This document shows positions 36,779 through 46,789 of a stretch of DNA of 64,000 bases, piece by piece. Both the position numbers and the translations under genes were made by a program. Under the pieces are notes generated by a model. That model was not told the DNA's origin and ran no database searches. It was given only the letters and a program-made list of their open reading frames with translations. The stretch is from Bifidobacterium sp. ESL0763. Its GTDB lineage: Bacteria; Actinomycetota; Actinomycetes; Actinomycetales; Bifidobacteriaceae. The stretch lies in the NCBI RefSeq assembly GCF_029433395.1, contig NZ_JAQTHW010000002.1, positions 248,001 through 312,000 on the forward strand. Reading direction: 5' to 3'. Within the stretch, counting starts at the first letter, position 1. Each line of letters begins with the position of its first letter.

Positions 36779-37825
36779 ATGGAACTGGACCTGACAGGTA
36801 TTCATCAACTCGCGTCCGAGCAGGGCATCGATTCCCAGACCCTGGATGACGCACTTTCCGAAGCATTGCTCCTCGCCTATGGCAAGGCGCCGCATGCCGC
36901 ACGGCACGCCCGCGTCGAACTCGACGAACGCGCCGGCACCTTCACCATCTGGGCCAGGGATGAGAAGCCCGTGGAACCCACCGAGGAGGACCCGCATCCC
37001 CGCCCCGAACTGGGTGAGGAATACGATGACACGCCGCACGATTTCGGCCGTCTCGCCGCCTCCACCGCACGGCAGGTCATCCGCCAGCTCTTCCGCGACG
37101 CGGAGGACGAGCGTGTGCTCGGCGCCTTCGCCGGCCAGAAGGGCAAGCTCATCACCGGCGTCATCCAGCAGGACGCCAAGGATCCGGCCAACGTGCACGT
37201 CAAGGTGGGCGACGTCGAGGCCATCCTGCCCAAGCGCGAGCAGGTGCCGGGCGAACGGTACCGCCACGGCGAGCGTCTGCGCGTCTACGTGGTCACGGTC
37301 GGCCGCGGGCTCAAGGGCCCCGAGATCGTCGTCTCGCGCTCGCATCCCGAGCTGGTGCGCAGGCTTTTCGAGCGTGAGGTGCCCGAACTAGTCTCCGGCG
37401 CGGTCTCGATCATGGCGATCGCCCGCGAGGCCGGCGCCCGCACCAAGATCGCGGTGCGCGCCAACACCGAGGGCATCAACCCCAAGGGTGCGCTGATTGG
37501 CCCCGGCGGCGCCCGCGTGCGCGCGGTGATGGAGAACCTCGGCAACGAGAAGATCGACATCGTCGACTGGTCGAAGGACCCGGCGAAGTTCGTCGGCTCC
37601 GCGCTTTCGCCCGCGGTGTGCACCGGCGTCAACATCGTCAGCGAGAAGAACAAGACGGCCATCGCCTTCATCCACGACGACCAGCTTTCGCTCGCCATCG
37701 GCAAGGAGGGGCAGAACGCCCGTCTCGCCGCGAAGCTGACCGGCTGGAAGATCGGCATCGAGTCCAGCGAGGCGCACGCCGCGCAGCAGGCCGCCGAGGC
37801 GTCGCTGGCGGGCAAAGAGCAGTGA
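36779..37825 (+). CDS. nusA: Transcription termination/antitermination protein NusA
   Basis: A protein of 348 residues that binds RNA polymerase and nascent RNA. An N-terminal domain, an S1 domain (about residues 110-180), and two KH domains (GPGGARVRAVMENLGNEKID, then LAIGKEGQNARLAAKLTGWK) are seen. It lacks the acidic C-terminal repeats of E. coli NusA, as usual in Gram-positives. First gene of nusA-infB-rbfA-truB-ribF. Confidence 0.96.
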   Translation: MELDLTGIHQLASEQGIDSQTLDDALSEALLLAYGKAPHAARHARVELDERAGTFTIWARDEKPVEPTEEDPHPRPELGEEYDDTPHDFGRLAASTARQVIRQLFRDAEDERVLGAFAGQKGKLITGVIQQDAKDPANVHVKVGDVEAILPKREQVPGERYRHGERLRVYVVTVGRGLKGPEIVVSRSHPELVRRLFEREVPELVSGAVSIMAIAREAGARTKIAVRANTEGINPKGALIGPGGARVRAVMENLGNEKIDIVDWSKDPAKFVGSALSPAVCTGVNIVSEKNKTAIAFIHDDQLSLAIGKEGQNARLAAKLTGWKIGIESSEAHAAQQAAEASLAGKEQ

Positions 37826-38011
37826 TTCGCAATCCAGCGTCACGAGTATGCTGGAACGCGGTAATCCGGGCGTGGGTTCAAGGTGAGCCCGCGCTCCGGT
37901 TGGAGACGAGGTAACACGATCATGGTCGCACGATGAGTCAGGGTAAGCTCGCCGGCAAAAGACATTGACCGCACGCATATGCGCGCGGCCGTAATAATAG
38001 GAGAAAACTGA

Positions 38012-40828
38012 GTGGCAAAACAGCGCGTATATGAACTCGCCAAGGAGTTTGGCGTAAGCAGCAAGACGGTATTGAACAAGCTCAAGGACATGGACGAGTT
38101 CGTCAAGTCCGCTTCGTCCACCGTCGAGGCGCCGGTGGTGCGCAAGCTCCGCGCCGCCTTCCCCAAACAGGGCGGGGACGCGAACGGTTCGGCATCCAAC
38201 AAGGGCAACGGCGGTCCGAAGGGCTCCGCCAACAACAGGCATTCCGGCTCGGCTCCGAAGCCGGGTCAGCGTCCCTCCTTCTCCGCCAAGCCGGGGCAGG
38301 CCGGGCACAACGGCCATCAGGGCGGCCAGCACGGCCAGTCCCGTCGGTCTGGTGCGATGCCGGGACCGCGCGGCGGCCAGCACCAGCAGCACGGCAATGG
38401 AGGCCATGGCGAGGGCATGAGGCCCGGCCAGCAGCGTAACCACGGTGGCGCGCCGCGTCCGCATGCCGCGAACCCGGGCCAGCACCATGGCTCCACGCCC
38501 CGTCCGGGCAACAATCCGTTCAGCCGCAAGCAGGGCATGCACGTGCCCATGCCCAGCGGCATCCCGCGTCCGCATCCGATGGCGCGCCCCACGGTCAACA
38601 ACAGCCGTGGCCGCGGTGGCCGTGGCGCCGGCCGCGGAGGCTTCCGCAACGGGCGTCAGGGCCAGGGAGCACGCCCAGGGCAGTGGGGCCACAACCGTCC
38701 CGGCCAGCAGGGCGGCGGCGCACGCACCGGTGGCAACCGCTTTGGCGGCTTCCAGGGCGGCGGCCCCTCGCACGGTCCGTCACGCGGCGGACGTCGCGGA
38801 GGCACCGCGGGCGCGTTCGGCCGTCAGGGCGGCAAGTCCTCGAAGGCCCGCAAGAACAGGCTCGCGAAACGTCGTGATTTCCAGGAGATCAAGGCTCCTA
38901 CCATCGGCGGCGTGCGCATTCCGACCGGCAACGGCCAGACCATCAGGCTGCGCCAGGGCGCCACGTTGGCGGACCTCGCCGAGAAGATCAACGTCAATCC
39001 CGCAGCGCTGGTGACGGTGATGTTCCACTTGGGCGAGATGGCCACGGCCACCCAGTCGCTCGACGAGACCACCTTCCAGATCCTGGGCGAGGAGATCGGC
39101 TGGAACATCAAGATCGTCTCCGCCGAGGAGGAGGACAAGGAGATCCTGCAGCAGTTCGACATCAACCTTGACGCCGAAGAACTGCAGGACGACGAGGACC
39201 TGAAGCCGCGTCCCCCGGTGGTCACGGTCATGGGCCACGTCGACCACGGCAAGACCCGCCTGCTTGACACCATCCGCAAGACCAACGTCATCGCCCGCGA
39301 GGCCGGCGGCATCACCCAGCGCATCGGCGCCTACCAGGTGACCGTCGATCTCGAGGACCAGAAGCGCAAGATCACCTTCCTCGACACCCCTGGCCACGAG
39401 GCGTTCACCGCCATGCGTGCCCGCGGCGCCGAGCTCACCGACATCGCCGTGCTGGTGGTGGCGGCCGACGACGGCGTGATGCCGCAGACTGTCGAGGCCA
39501 TCAACCACGCGCAGGCGGCCCATGTGCCGATCGTGGTGGCGGTCAACAAGATCGACGTCGAGGGTGCGAACCCCGAGAAGGTGCGCGGCCAGCTCACCGA
39601 GTTCGGCCTGGTACCCGAGGAGTACGGCGGCGACACCATGTTCGTCGACATCTCCGCGAAGATCGGCACCAACGTCGACAAGCTGCTCGAGGCGATCCTC
39701 CTGACCGCGGACGCCTCCCTCGACCTGAAGGCCAACCCCGACATGGACGCGCGTGGCGCGACCGTCGAGGCCAGGCTCGACAAGGGCCGCGGCGCCGTGG
39801 CGACCGTGCTGGTGCAGCAGGGCACGCTCCATGTGGGCGACGCCATCGTGGCCGGCACTTCCTATGGCCGCGTGCGCGCCATGCTCAACGAGGACGGCAA
39901 ACAGATGAAGGAGGCCGGTCCCTCCGCGCCCGTGCAGGTCTTGGGCCTCACCAGCGTGCCGAGTGCCGGCGACCTCTTCCTGGTCGCTCCTGACGACCGC
40001 ACCGCCCGCCAGATCGCCGAGAAGCGCCAGGCCTCCGAACGCGCGGCCCAGCTGGCCAAGCGCCGTAAGGTCGTCTCGCTCGAGAGCCTCAAGGAGCAGT
40101 TCGCCAAGTCCGAGGTCGACATGCTCAACATCGTCATCAAGGGCGATTCCTCTGGCTCCGTCGAGGCGCTGGAAGATTCCCTGATGAAGATCGAGGTGTC
40201 CGACGAGGTCGGCATCCAGGTCATCCACCGCGGCGTCGGCGCCATCACGCAGAACGACGTCAACCTGGCCACGGTCGACAAGGCCGTCATCATCGGCTTC
40301 AACGTCCGTCCGAACCGCCAGGTCGCCGATCTGGCCGACCGCGAGGGCGTGGAGATCAAGTACTACTCCGTCATCTACAAGGCCATCGAGGACATCGAGG
40401 CCGCCCTGAAGGGCATGCTCAAGCCGGAGTACGAAGAGGTCACCACCTCCCATTCCGAGATCCGCCAGATCTTCCGCTCCTCCAAGTTCGGCAACATCGC
40501 CGGCGTCATGGTCCAGGACGGCGAGGTCAAGCGCGGCACCAAGGCGCGCATCCTGCGCAACGGTGTGGCCACGGTCAACGACCTGGAGATCAGCTCGCTG
40601 CGTCGTTTCAAGGACGACGTGCAGTCGGTCAAGGAAGGCTACGAGGCCGGCATCAACCTCGGCTCCTTCAACGACATCCAGGAAGGCGACGTCATCGAGA
40701 CCTTCGAGATGAAGGAGATCGAGCGCAAGGACATCAAGCCCTCCAAGAAGGACGACAAGGACAAGGAAGGCGGCAAGGCCGGCGAGCCCAAGGACTCCGG
40801 CAAGGCCTCCAAGCCCAAGAAGAACTGA
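38012..40828 (+). CDS. infB: Translation initiation factor IF-2
   Basis: A GTPase of 938 residues that positions fMet-tRNA on the 30S subunit. The IF-2 N-terminal motif [20 protein letters not shown] is followed by a Gly/Arg/His/Gln-rich linker (about residues 50-290). The GTPase motifs are intact: GHVDHGKT near 408, DTPGHEAF, and NKID. Domains II to IV complete the protein. SD AGGAGAAAA lies before the GTG start. The 186-bp gap after nusA contains no ylxR gene. Confidence 0.97.
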   Translation: MAKQRVYELAKEFGVSSKTVLNKLKDMDEFVKSASSTVEAPVVRKLRAAFPKQGGDANGSASNKGNGGPKGSANNRHSGSAPKPGQRPSFSAKPGQAGHNGHQGGQHGQSRRSGAMPGPRGGQHQQHGNGGHGEGMRPGQQRNHGGAPRPHAANPGQHHGSTPRPGNNPFSRKQGMHVPMPSGIPRPHPMARPTVNNSRGRGGRGAGRGGFRNGRQGQGARPGQWGHNRPGQQGGGARTGGNRFGGFQGGGPSHGPSRGGRRGGTAGAFGRQGGKSSKARKNRLAKRRDFQEIKAPTIGGVRIPTGNGQTIRLRQGATLADLAEKINVNPAALVTVMFHLGEMATATQSLDETTFQILGEEIGWNIKIVSAEEEDKEILQQFDINLDAEELQDDEDLKPRPPVVTVMGHVDHGKTRLLDTIRKTNVIAREAGGITQRIGAYQVTVDLEDQKRKITFLDTPGHEAFTAMRARGAELTDIAVLVVAADDGVMPQTVEAINHAQAAHVPIVVAVNKIDVEGANPEKVRGQLTEFGLVPEEYGGDTMFVDISAKIGTNVDKLLEAILLTADASLDLKANPDMDARGATVEARLDKGRGAVATVLVQQGTLHVGDAIVAGTSYGRVRAMLNEDGKQMKEAGPSAPVQVLGLTSVPSAGDLFLVAPDDRTARQIAEKRQASERAAQLAKRRKVVSLESLKEQFAKSEVDMLNIVIKGDSSGSVEALEDSLMKIEVSDEVGIQVIHRGVGAITQNDVNLATVDKAVIIGFNVRPNRQVADLADREGVEIKYYSVIYKAIEDIEAALKGMLKPEYEEVTTSHSEIRQIFRSSKFGNIAGVMVQDGEVKRGTKARILRNGVATVNDLEISSLRRFKDDVQSVKEGYEAGINLGSFNDIQEGDVIETFEMKEIERKDIKPSKKDDKDKEGGKAGEPKDSGKASKPKKN

Positions 40829-40989
40829 TATCCGATAATTCGCTATCCGGCATCCCGGCGGTTGCCCTCTGCGGCGCATGGCGTGGCAGGTGGCGGCCGC
40901 CGGGTCCGTTTTGGACGGAAACCACGGGCTCATTACCATGGGATACATCGGTATCCTTATTACGAAAAGGCTATTTTCAAGGAAACGTT

Positions 40990-41472
40990 ATGGCAGGAAT
41001 CAATCCACGCGCCGCGCGCATCGCGGCCCTGATCCAGCGCGTCATCGCCTCGTCGATGGAGCGCACATTGCACGACAAGCGCCTCACCGGGGTCACTATC
41101 ACCGACGTCCGCGTCACCGGCGATTTGCAGATCGCGCGCGTCTTCTGGACCCAGCTCGGCCAGGAGGGCAAGGCGCAGGGCGAGCGCAAGCGCGCCGAGC
41201 AGGCGCTGAAGCAGGCCACGGGCAAGCTGCGTTCACTGGTCGGCTCGAAGGCCGGCCTGCGTCTGACCCCGCAGCTGCGGTTCGTCTACGATGAGGTGCC
41301 CAGCGAGGCCCACGAGATCGAGGACATCCTCACCGTGGCGCACAAGCGCGACGAGGAACTCGCCAAGACTCGCGAGACCGCACGGTATGCCGGCGGCGAG
41401 GACCCGTACGTCGAGTCCCGCAGGAAGAAGACCGCCGCCGACTTCGAGGACGACGGTGGCTTCGAGGAGTAA
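40990..41472 (+). CDS. rbfA: Ribosome-binding factor A
   Basis: A protein of 160 residues with a KH-like fold for 30S maturation near helix 1 of 16S rRNA. Blocks ARIAALIQRVIASSMER, VTITDVRVTGDLQIARVFW and LRLTPQLRFVYDE are standard. The C-terminal 40 residues are a polar extension. It overlaps the truB start by about 17 bp. Confidence 0.95.
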   Translation: MAGINPRAARIAALIQRVIASSMERTLHDKRLTGVTITDVRVTGDLQIARVFWTQLGQEGKAQGERKRAEQALKQATGKLRSLVGSKAGLRLTPQLRFVYDEVPSEAHEIEDILTVAHKRDEELAKTRETARYAGGEDPYVESRRKKTAADFEDDGGFEE

Positions 41473-42811
41473 GGGGCCCGAGCCTTCAGGCCTGCTGCTC
41501 GTCGACAAGCCGCTCGGCGTGACCAGCCACGACGTGGTGGCGGCCGTGCGCGGGGCGCTGCATATGCGCCGCGTCGGCCACGCCGGCACGCTCGACCCGC
41601 AGGCCTCGGGCGCGCTGGTCATCGGTTTCGGCCACGGCACCCGGCTGCTCAACTACATCGTCGACCACACCAAGACCTACGAGGCCACCATCAGGCTCGG
41701 CCAGACCAGCACCACCGACGACTCCGAAGGCGAGATCCGCACGGTTGCCCCGGTGCGGTTGGCGGATGATGCCGAACAGGGCGAAGGTTCCGGGGAGCTT
41801 GGAGACTCCAAGCATATCGATGACGTCGAAACTGGCACCGATGACGGTTCGGAGTCCATCGAAGGCACCAATAGCGCTGAGACCTCAGAGCATGACGAAA
41901 CCCCTGAACCCCCTAGGGCTGAAGGCGTCACCCGTGGGCTGACGCTTCGGGGCATCGAACGCACCATCGCCGCACACTTGACTGGCGACATCGAGCAGGT
42001 GCCCAGCGCCTATTCGGCGGTCCGCGTCAACGGCCGCCATGCCTACGAGCTGGCGCGTCAGGGCAGGGAGGTCAGGCTCAAGGCCCGGCCGGTCACCATC
42101 AGTGAATTCAGCGTGCTCGCCGCCCGCAACGTGTGCGTTGACGACTTGCACGATATGTCCGGAGGGATGCGCGACCATGCCAACACGGCGGCCGACTGCG
42201 CGCATGAGGACGGTGAGACGGAGGCCTGGGCAGTGAACGGCGAGACCGCCGCCGCCGATACGGTCGCTGCGACCGGTGATGCCAAAACAGGGAACGGACC
42301 TCACGCCGAAACCACCCAAGTGGTCGACCTGGACGTGCGCATCGGCTGCTCGACCGGCACCTATATCCGCTCGCTCGGACGCGACCTGGGCGACCTGCTC
42401 GGCGTCGGGGGCTACCTGACCAGGCTGCGCCGCACACGAGTCGGCCGTTTCGACCTCGCCGACCCGGCGCTGGCCGGACGGGTGGTCACCGCGCATACGG
42501 AGCCGCACACCTTCACCAACCGCGAGGGCGTGGAGGTGACGCTCGGCAAGGCCGTGCTCGACGTCGATGCCGCGCAGCTGGAACGCCGCTCGCTGACGAT
42601 GCTCGAGGCCGCGCGGCGCACGATGCCGACCATCGCCATCACACCGGCCGACGCCGCGGATTTGCGCTTCGGCCGCAGGCTGCGGATGACTCTGGCCCAG
42701 CCGGGACCCGCGGTGGCCTATATCCCGGATTCCGGCGAGGTGGTCGGCATCGTCCAGGCCGCCAATGCCAGCGAACTCAAGTCCCTCGTGGTGTTTCCCG
42801 CGCGCCCTTGA
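41456..42811 (+). CDS. truB: tRNA pseudouridine(55) synthase with two low-complexity inserts
   Basis: Makes pseudouridine 55 in the T loop of tRNAs. The catalytic aspartate is D47 in GHAGTLDPQASG, and YSAVRVNGRHAYELAR and CSTGTYIRSLGRDLGD are intact. At about 451 residues it is far longer than usual (about 300). The excess is two acidic, Gly/Asp/Thr/Ser-rich inserts near residues 97-155 and 235-290, both in frame between conserved strands. GTG at 41456 overlapping rbfA is the best start, since no ATG precedes the first conserved block. Confidence 0.93.
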   Translation: MASRSKGPEPSGLLLVDKPLGVTSHDVVAAVRGALHMRRVGHAGTLDPQASGALVIGFGHGTRLLNYIVDHTKTYEATIRLGQTSTTDDSEGEIRTVAPVRLADDAEQGEGSGELGDSKHIDDVETGTDDGSESIEGTNSAETSEHDETPEPPRAEGVTRGLTLRGIERTIAAHLTGDIEQVPSAYSAVRVNGRHAYELARQGREVRLKARPVTISEFSVLAARNVCVDDLHDMSGGMRDHANTAADCAHEDGETEAWAVNGETAAADTVAATGDAKTGNGPHAETTQVVDLDVRIGCSTGTYIRSLGRDLGDLLGVGGYLTRLRRTRVGRFDLADPALAGRVVTAHTEPHTFTNREGVEVTLGKAVLDVDAAQLERRSLTMLEAARRTMPTIAITPADAADLRFGRRLRMTLAQPGPAVAYIPDSGEVVGIVQAANASELKSLVVFPARP

Positions 42812-42932
42812 TTGTTCCTGAGCCGCGCTCCGAAGCTCCGCATCCTGTATCGAGTCTCACGGAAAGGGGTCTTCCGCCGGGCGAGCCTTGGCTGGTAGGA
42901 TTGATATCGGCAAGACAAGACAAAGGACTTTG

Positions 42933-44177
42933 ATGAAGATCACCACGTTGACCCCCGATGAGAACGGATTGGTGGCCTGGCCCACCCTGAGCGCCCACAA
43001 GCGGACGGTGCTGACCATCGGCGTGTTCGACGGCATGCACCGGGGCCACCAGGCCGTGATCGCACGGGTGGTCGAGCTGGCCCGCAAGACCGGCTCGCTC
43101 GCCGTGGCCATGGTCCTTTCCCCTCGCCCCGCGCTGGCCCACCGCTACGCCAACGAACACGACGGCATGGACCTGCCGGACGGCGCGGCCGACACCGAGG
43201 CGCTGAGCTCGGTGGAACAGCGGCTGCGGATCATGGAGGCGATGGGCGTCGACCAGGTGCTGGTGGTGCGCTACACGATGGCGTTCGCGGCCAAATCGTT
43301 CCGCTTCTTCCTGGGCCAAATGGTCGGCAAGCTCGGCATGCGTACGCTCGTGCTCGGCAAGGATGCGGCCCTGGGCGCGGGCCGGGCCGGTGACATCAAG
43401 GCGATCTCGGCGCTCGCCGACGCCACGCGGGTCTTCGAGCTCGACGTGGTCGACGACCTCGGGCCGGGCGACACCTGGATCCCCTCGCATATCGAGCCGA
43501 GGATGCCGGAGGGCATCGGTGAGCCAAAGGACCCGACCGAGGGGATGAGCAAGGCCGAGCGGCGCGCGTGGAGCAAGGCCAACCAGTGCCGCAAGGTGCG
43601 GGTGTGGAGCTCGTCGAACGTGCGCTACCTGCTCTCGCAGGGGCGCGTGCGCGACGCGGCGGCCGTTCTGGGCCACGACCATGCCGTCGAAGGCGTCGTG
43701 GTGCACGGCGAGCAGCGCGGCCGTGAGATCGGATTTCCCACCGCGAACCTGGCGCAGAAGGTCGAGGGCTACGTGCCCGTCGACGGCGTCTATGCCGGCT
43801 GGCTGGTCGATTTGGGGCCGGCAGACGACGGCAAGGACGGCGAAGGGACCGGCAGCGGCGTCCGCAACGGCGACGATACCGCGGTTTCGGCCGCGCCGGA
43901 TGATCGGGCTCGCATGGCCAAGGGGTCGCCGTGGCGTTGGCCAGCCGCCATCTCCATTGGCACCAAGCCGACCTATAGCGACGAGACCGGCATCGCCGAG
44001 CGGGTGATCGAGCCCTATTGCGTTACCGACGACTGGCTGGAGCTCTATGGCCACAAGGTTCGCGTGGAGTTCACCAGGTTCCTGCGCGGCCAGGTCAAGT
44101 TCGCCGGCACCGACGAGCTGAAGGTGGCGCTCAAGGACTACGCCGACCAGACGTTGGCCATCACCGGCGCGCAATGA
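42933..44177 (+). CDS. ribF: Bifunctional riboflavin kinase / FAD synthetase
   Basis: Converts riboflavin to FMN and then FAD. The N-terminal nucleotidyltransferase domain has GVFDGMHRGHQ. The C-terminal flavokinase domain has GREIGFPTANL and SIGTKPTYSD. 414 residues, longer than usual because of a low-complexity Gly/Asp/Ala-rich insert inside the kinase domain (after GWLVDLGPADDGK). SD CAAAGGA precedes ATG 42933. Last gene of the operon, followed by a terminator. Confidence 0.95.
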   Translation: MKITTLTPDENGLVAWPTLSAHKRTVLTIGVFDGMHRGHQAVIARVVELARKTGSLAVAMVLSPRPALAHRYANEHDGMDLPDGAADTEALSSVEQRLRIMEAMGVDQVLVVRYTMAFAAKSFRFFLGQMVGKLGMRTLVLGKDAALGAGRAGDIKAISALADATRVFELDVVDDLGPGDTWIPSHIEPRMPEGIGEPKDPTEGMSKAERRAWSKANQCRKVRVWSSSNVRYLLSQGRVRDAAAVLGHDHAVEGVVVHGEQRGREIGFPTANLAQKVEGYVPVDGVYAGWLVDLGPADDGKDGEGTGSGVRNGDDTAVSAAPDDRARMAKGSPWRWPAAISIGTKPTYSDETGIAERVIEPYCVTDDWLELYGHKVRVEFTRFLRGQVKFAGTDELKVALKDYADQTLAITGAQ

Positions 44178-44270
44178 TCGCAGTGACCGTTGCGTTGACG
44201 GTTCGGTGACGGCGTTGATGATGATTCGGCGCACAGAGGCGTAGGTGGCGGTCTGAAAGCGAATGACTAA

Positions 44271-44304
44271 GAGGGGCTTCCGCATGGTGGTGCGGAAGCC
44301 CCTC
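44271..44304. terminator. Bidirectional terminator, ribF and surface protein 2
   Basis: A perfect 14-bp stem (GAGGGGCTTCCGCA with its complement) encloses a TGGTGG loop. Both transcription units end toward it. A closely related hairpin lies at 46704-46733. Confidence 0.85.
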
Positions 44305-44408
44305 TTGTGGTATCTGCCAGGGAACCGTTCTTGCCAAGTAACCGTTCCTAGTGCTAGGCGGTTGCAATCATGCCAGACGGTCGGTCTGTCGGACTGATGG
44401 GTGACTGG

Positions 44409-46526
44409 CTATCGGCTCATCGTGTGGTTGTGGCGTGTACGGATGAGGCCGAGTCCCAATCCGAGTGTGACCAGAATCGTCGCGGCGAGCATCGTGCTCA
44501 CGGTTGCGGAACCCGTGGCCGACAGTTGTCCGTTGGCGTTTCCGTCGCCATTGTTGTTCGCGCCGCCGTTGGATGTGTGGCCGGGTGTGGCTTCTTTGAG
44601 GCCGAGTGTGAAGGGTGCGCTCGTGTTGCCTGTCGCGTCCTTTACGCTCACGCTCACTTGGTCGCCCGGGGCGACGCTTTCGGGCCATTCGGCGGTGAAC
44701 GTGCCGTCGGCACCGCTGGTCGTTGTCGTCTCCAGGGGCGTGCCGTCGCGGCTCAGCGCATCGGGTGTGGTCAGGGGATTGCCTTGCGCGTCGAGCCAGC
44801 TGAGGGTGATCGTCACGCCCTCTTCGGCTTGTGGGGTCACGCCGGTTAGCCCGTCCTTGGCGGACATCGTTTTGCCGCTCACCGTGCCCTTGGCCTGGTC
44901 AACCGGAGCGGTGGACGTAAGATCCGCCGTCGCAGGTGCGACCATGTCGGCATGCAAGGTCTTGAAGACGTAGTCGGAGCCGTCGGTGCCGTCAAACGCC
45001 TTGGCACGGACCACATAGTCCACTCCGGTGCCCGTGGTGTCTGCCGTGAGCCCGGTGAGGTCGGAGACCTTGAACGTGGCCGTCCAGGTGTTCGCACCGG
45101 TGTCGGCGGTCACGCTTCTGGCCGCCACGCCGGCGTCTTCCACGTCACTGGTGCTGCCGGCGGGCAGCAGCCTCACCGAGGTGCCGTCCATGTTCGTGTC
45201 CGTGCCCAGAGTGCCGGTCACGCTTACCGTTCCGTCCGCCGCCACGGGCGTGCCGCCGAGCGACTTCGGAACGGTCGTGTCGCCGATGGCCGGCGTGGGA
45301 ATCCGCTCCCACACCGCATGGAACTTCTTCATATCGCTCACGCCCCAACCGTCATAGGCGAGTGTGCTGCCTTCGGTGTAATCAGGTGCTGTGGCCGAGG
45401 CGTCCGTCGACCAGCCGAGGAACCGGTAGCCAGCCCGCTTCAGCGTTCCCGCGCCGGGCATGGTGAGATCCTCTGACGAGCTGTCGGGAATCATCAGCGG
45501 CGCGGGAGCCTCACCTGTCGCATTGTCGCCGCCGTGGAATGAGACCGCCAACCGGCCATACCACATTCTTCTTGAAGGATTGCCGAATTCGTCTTCCGGT
45601 TCACCGGACCATGAGCCATCTTCGTTGACCCAGGTGCCACCAGAAGGACGTGCATAAGCCGGGAAATGAGTATTAGGAGTAAGTCGTATCTCGTTAAGCG
45701 AGATGCTGTTGTAAAATATCTCGTCCATGCCGGTGACGTTGCGGGTATCGAACTTGGGGCCCAGATCAATACGTTGCAATGGGTCGCAATAAAAGAACAT
45801 CTGATCCATGTTGGTGACTTTGCTGGTGTCGAAGTTGGCTCCCAAATCAATACTTATCAGATTGCTGTTGTTATTGAAGAAATCGTGCATGTCGGTGACG
45901 TTGCTGGTATCGAAGTTGTCTGGAACGCGCACACTTCTTTTCCTTCCGTCGGGTTGAGAATCGAAACTTTGTGCGAACATCCAGCTCATGTTGGTGGTTT
46001 TGCTGGTGTCGAGCTTATCAAGGCCGCTGATATCGGTTAGGCTGTCCAGAAAGGCTATCAGATACGACGAGTTCTGCGGGGCGTAGACCTTGTCGTCTGA
46101 CACCACGCTAAGGATATCATTGAAATAGTCCTGCCAGGGTGCGTAGTTGCTGGTAGCTTCATCTAGCCCGCCCAGTAGCGTACCGGTGCCTTGGGAAGGG
46201 TCGGTGGTACCGAAGTGGAGCGTGCATTCGGCGTCGACCTGCCAGTAAGCGTTGTCGCCCCAGGCCTGCTTGTCGCTATCATTGCAGGTGCTCTGCGTGC
46301 CAATCGCGGGACGTGCTTCGGTCTGGGGGAGATTTGGCTTGGCTGTCGTCGGATTGGCGGTCGTGGAAGTCGTTCCCTGTTTGATGTTCGTCGTCGTTGC
46401 GGTTTCGGCCGGCGACGGTGCGGTGGTGGGTGTGGCGGCTCCGGCCATCTGCGGGGCCATGATGGTGGCGGCTGCGGCCAGTAGCGCGACTGCGGCGCCC
46501 GTGATGGTATGGGTATGGTGTCCCAT
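44409..46526 (-). CDS. BspA-like (DUF285) surface protein, intact paralogue
   Basis: A 705-residue secreted protein. It has a signal peptide (MGHHTHTITGAAVALLAAAA to MAGAA), a Thr/Pro-rich linker and a conserved CNDSDKQAWGDNAYWQVD block. About four DUF285 leucine-rich units follow (for example NFDTSNVTDMHDFFNNNSNL), then an InlB-type repeat and Ig-like strands. The C-terminus has LSATGS, a hydrophobic helix and a basic tail, like a divergent sortase anchor. It is the neighbour and clear paralogue of 46790-49556 but has no homopolymer run. SD AGAGGAGAAA precedes ATG 46526. Adhesion is inferred. Confidence 0.88.
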   Translation of the reverse strand: MGHHTHTITGAAVALLAAAATIMAPQMAGAATPTTAPSPAETATTTNIKQGTTSTTANPTTAKPNLPQTEARPAIGTQSTCNDSDKQAWGDNAYWQVDAECTLHFGTTDPSQGTGTLLGGLDEATSNYAPWQDYFNDILSVVSDDKVYAPQNSSYLIAFLDSLTDISGLDKLDTSKTTNMSWMFAQSFDSQPDGRKRSVRVPDNFDTSNVTDMHDFFNNNSNLISIDLGANFDTSKVTNMDQMFFYCDPLQRIDLGPKFDTRNVTGMDEIFYNSISLNEIRLTPNTHFPAYARPSGGTWVNEDGSWSGEPEDEFGNPSRRMWYGRLAVSFHGGDNATGEAPAPLMIPDSSSEDLTMPGAGTLKRAGYRFLGWSTDASATAPDYTEGSTLAYDGWGVSDMKKFHAVWERIPTPAIGDTTVPKSLGGTPVAADGTVSVTGTLGTDTNMDGTSVRLLPAGSTSDVEDAGVAARSVTADTGANTWTATFKVSDLTGLTADTTGTGVDYVVRAKAFDGTDGSDYVFKTLHADMVAPATADLTSTAPVDQAKGTVSGKTMSAKDGLTGVTPQAEEGVTITLSWLDAQGNPLTTPDALSRDGTPLETTTTSGADGTFTAEWPESVAPGDQVSVSVKDATGNTSAPFTLGLKEATPGHTSNGGANNNGDGNANGQLSATGSATVSTMLAATILVTLGLGLGLIRTRHNHTMSR

Positions 46527-46703
46527 CTGTTTCTCCTCTTATGCTTTGATGTGATGTCCGGTTTGATACGCACATCATTGCACGCTTGACTAATTATTAC
46601 TATATTCAAATCAATGGTATCAAAATGTGTTGCATCGCACAAAACAGAGCAGTGAAAAACGGGAGCTGGTACCGTCCTGGGAGGAGGGAGCCTTAATACT
46701 AAA

Positions 46704-46733
46704 AGGGTCCCCGCACGGTGGTGTGGGAACCCT
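46704..46733 (-). terminator. Terminator of surface protein 3
   Basis: AGGGTCCCCGCAC pairs with GTGTGGGAACCCT (one mismatch). On the minus strand it is followed by TTTT. The hairpin and its CTCTTGTG flank mirror the one at 44271-44304, suggesting gene and terminator were duplicated together. The gap 46527-46703 is AT-rich and holds the promoter of surface protein 2. Confidence 0.75.
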
Positions 46734-46789
46734 CTTGTGCTCGTCATCCGAATAACCTGTCGTTCGACCGGTTAGCGGTCTGCGGCCGG

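Noticed and set aside
38780-40948. Long minus-strand reading frame opposite infB
   Set aside because: Its Asp/Val/Leu/His-rich composition is the usual shadow of a GC-rich gene. infB on the plus strand has all family motifs.
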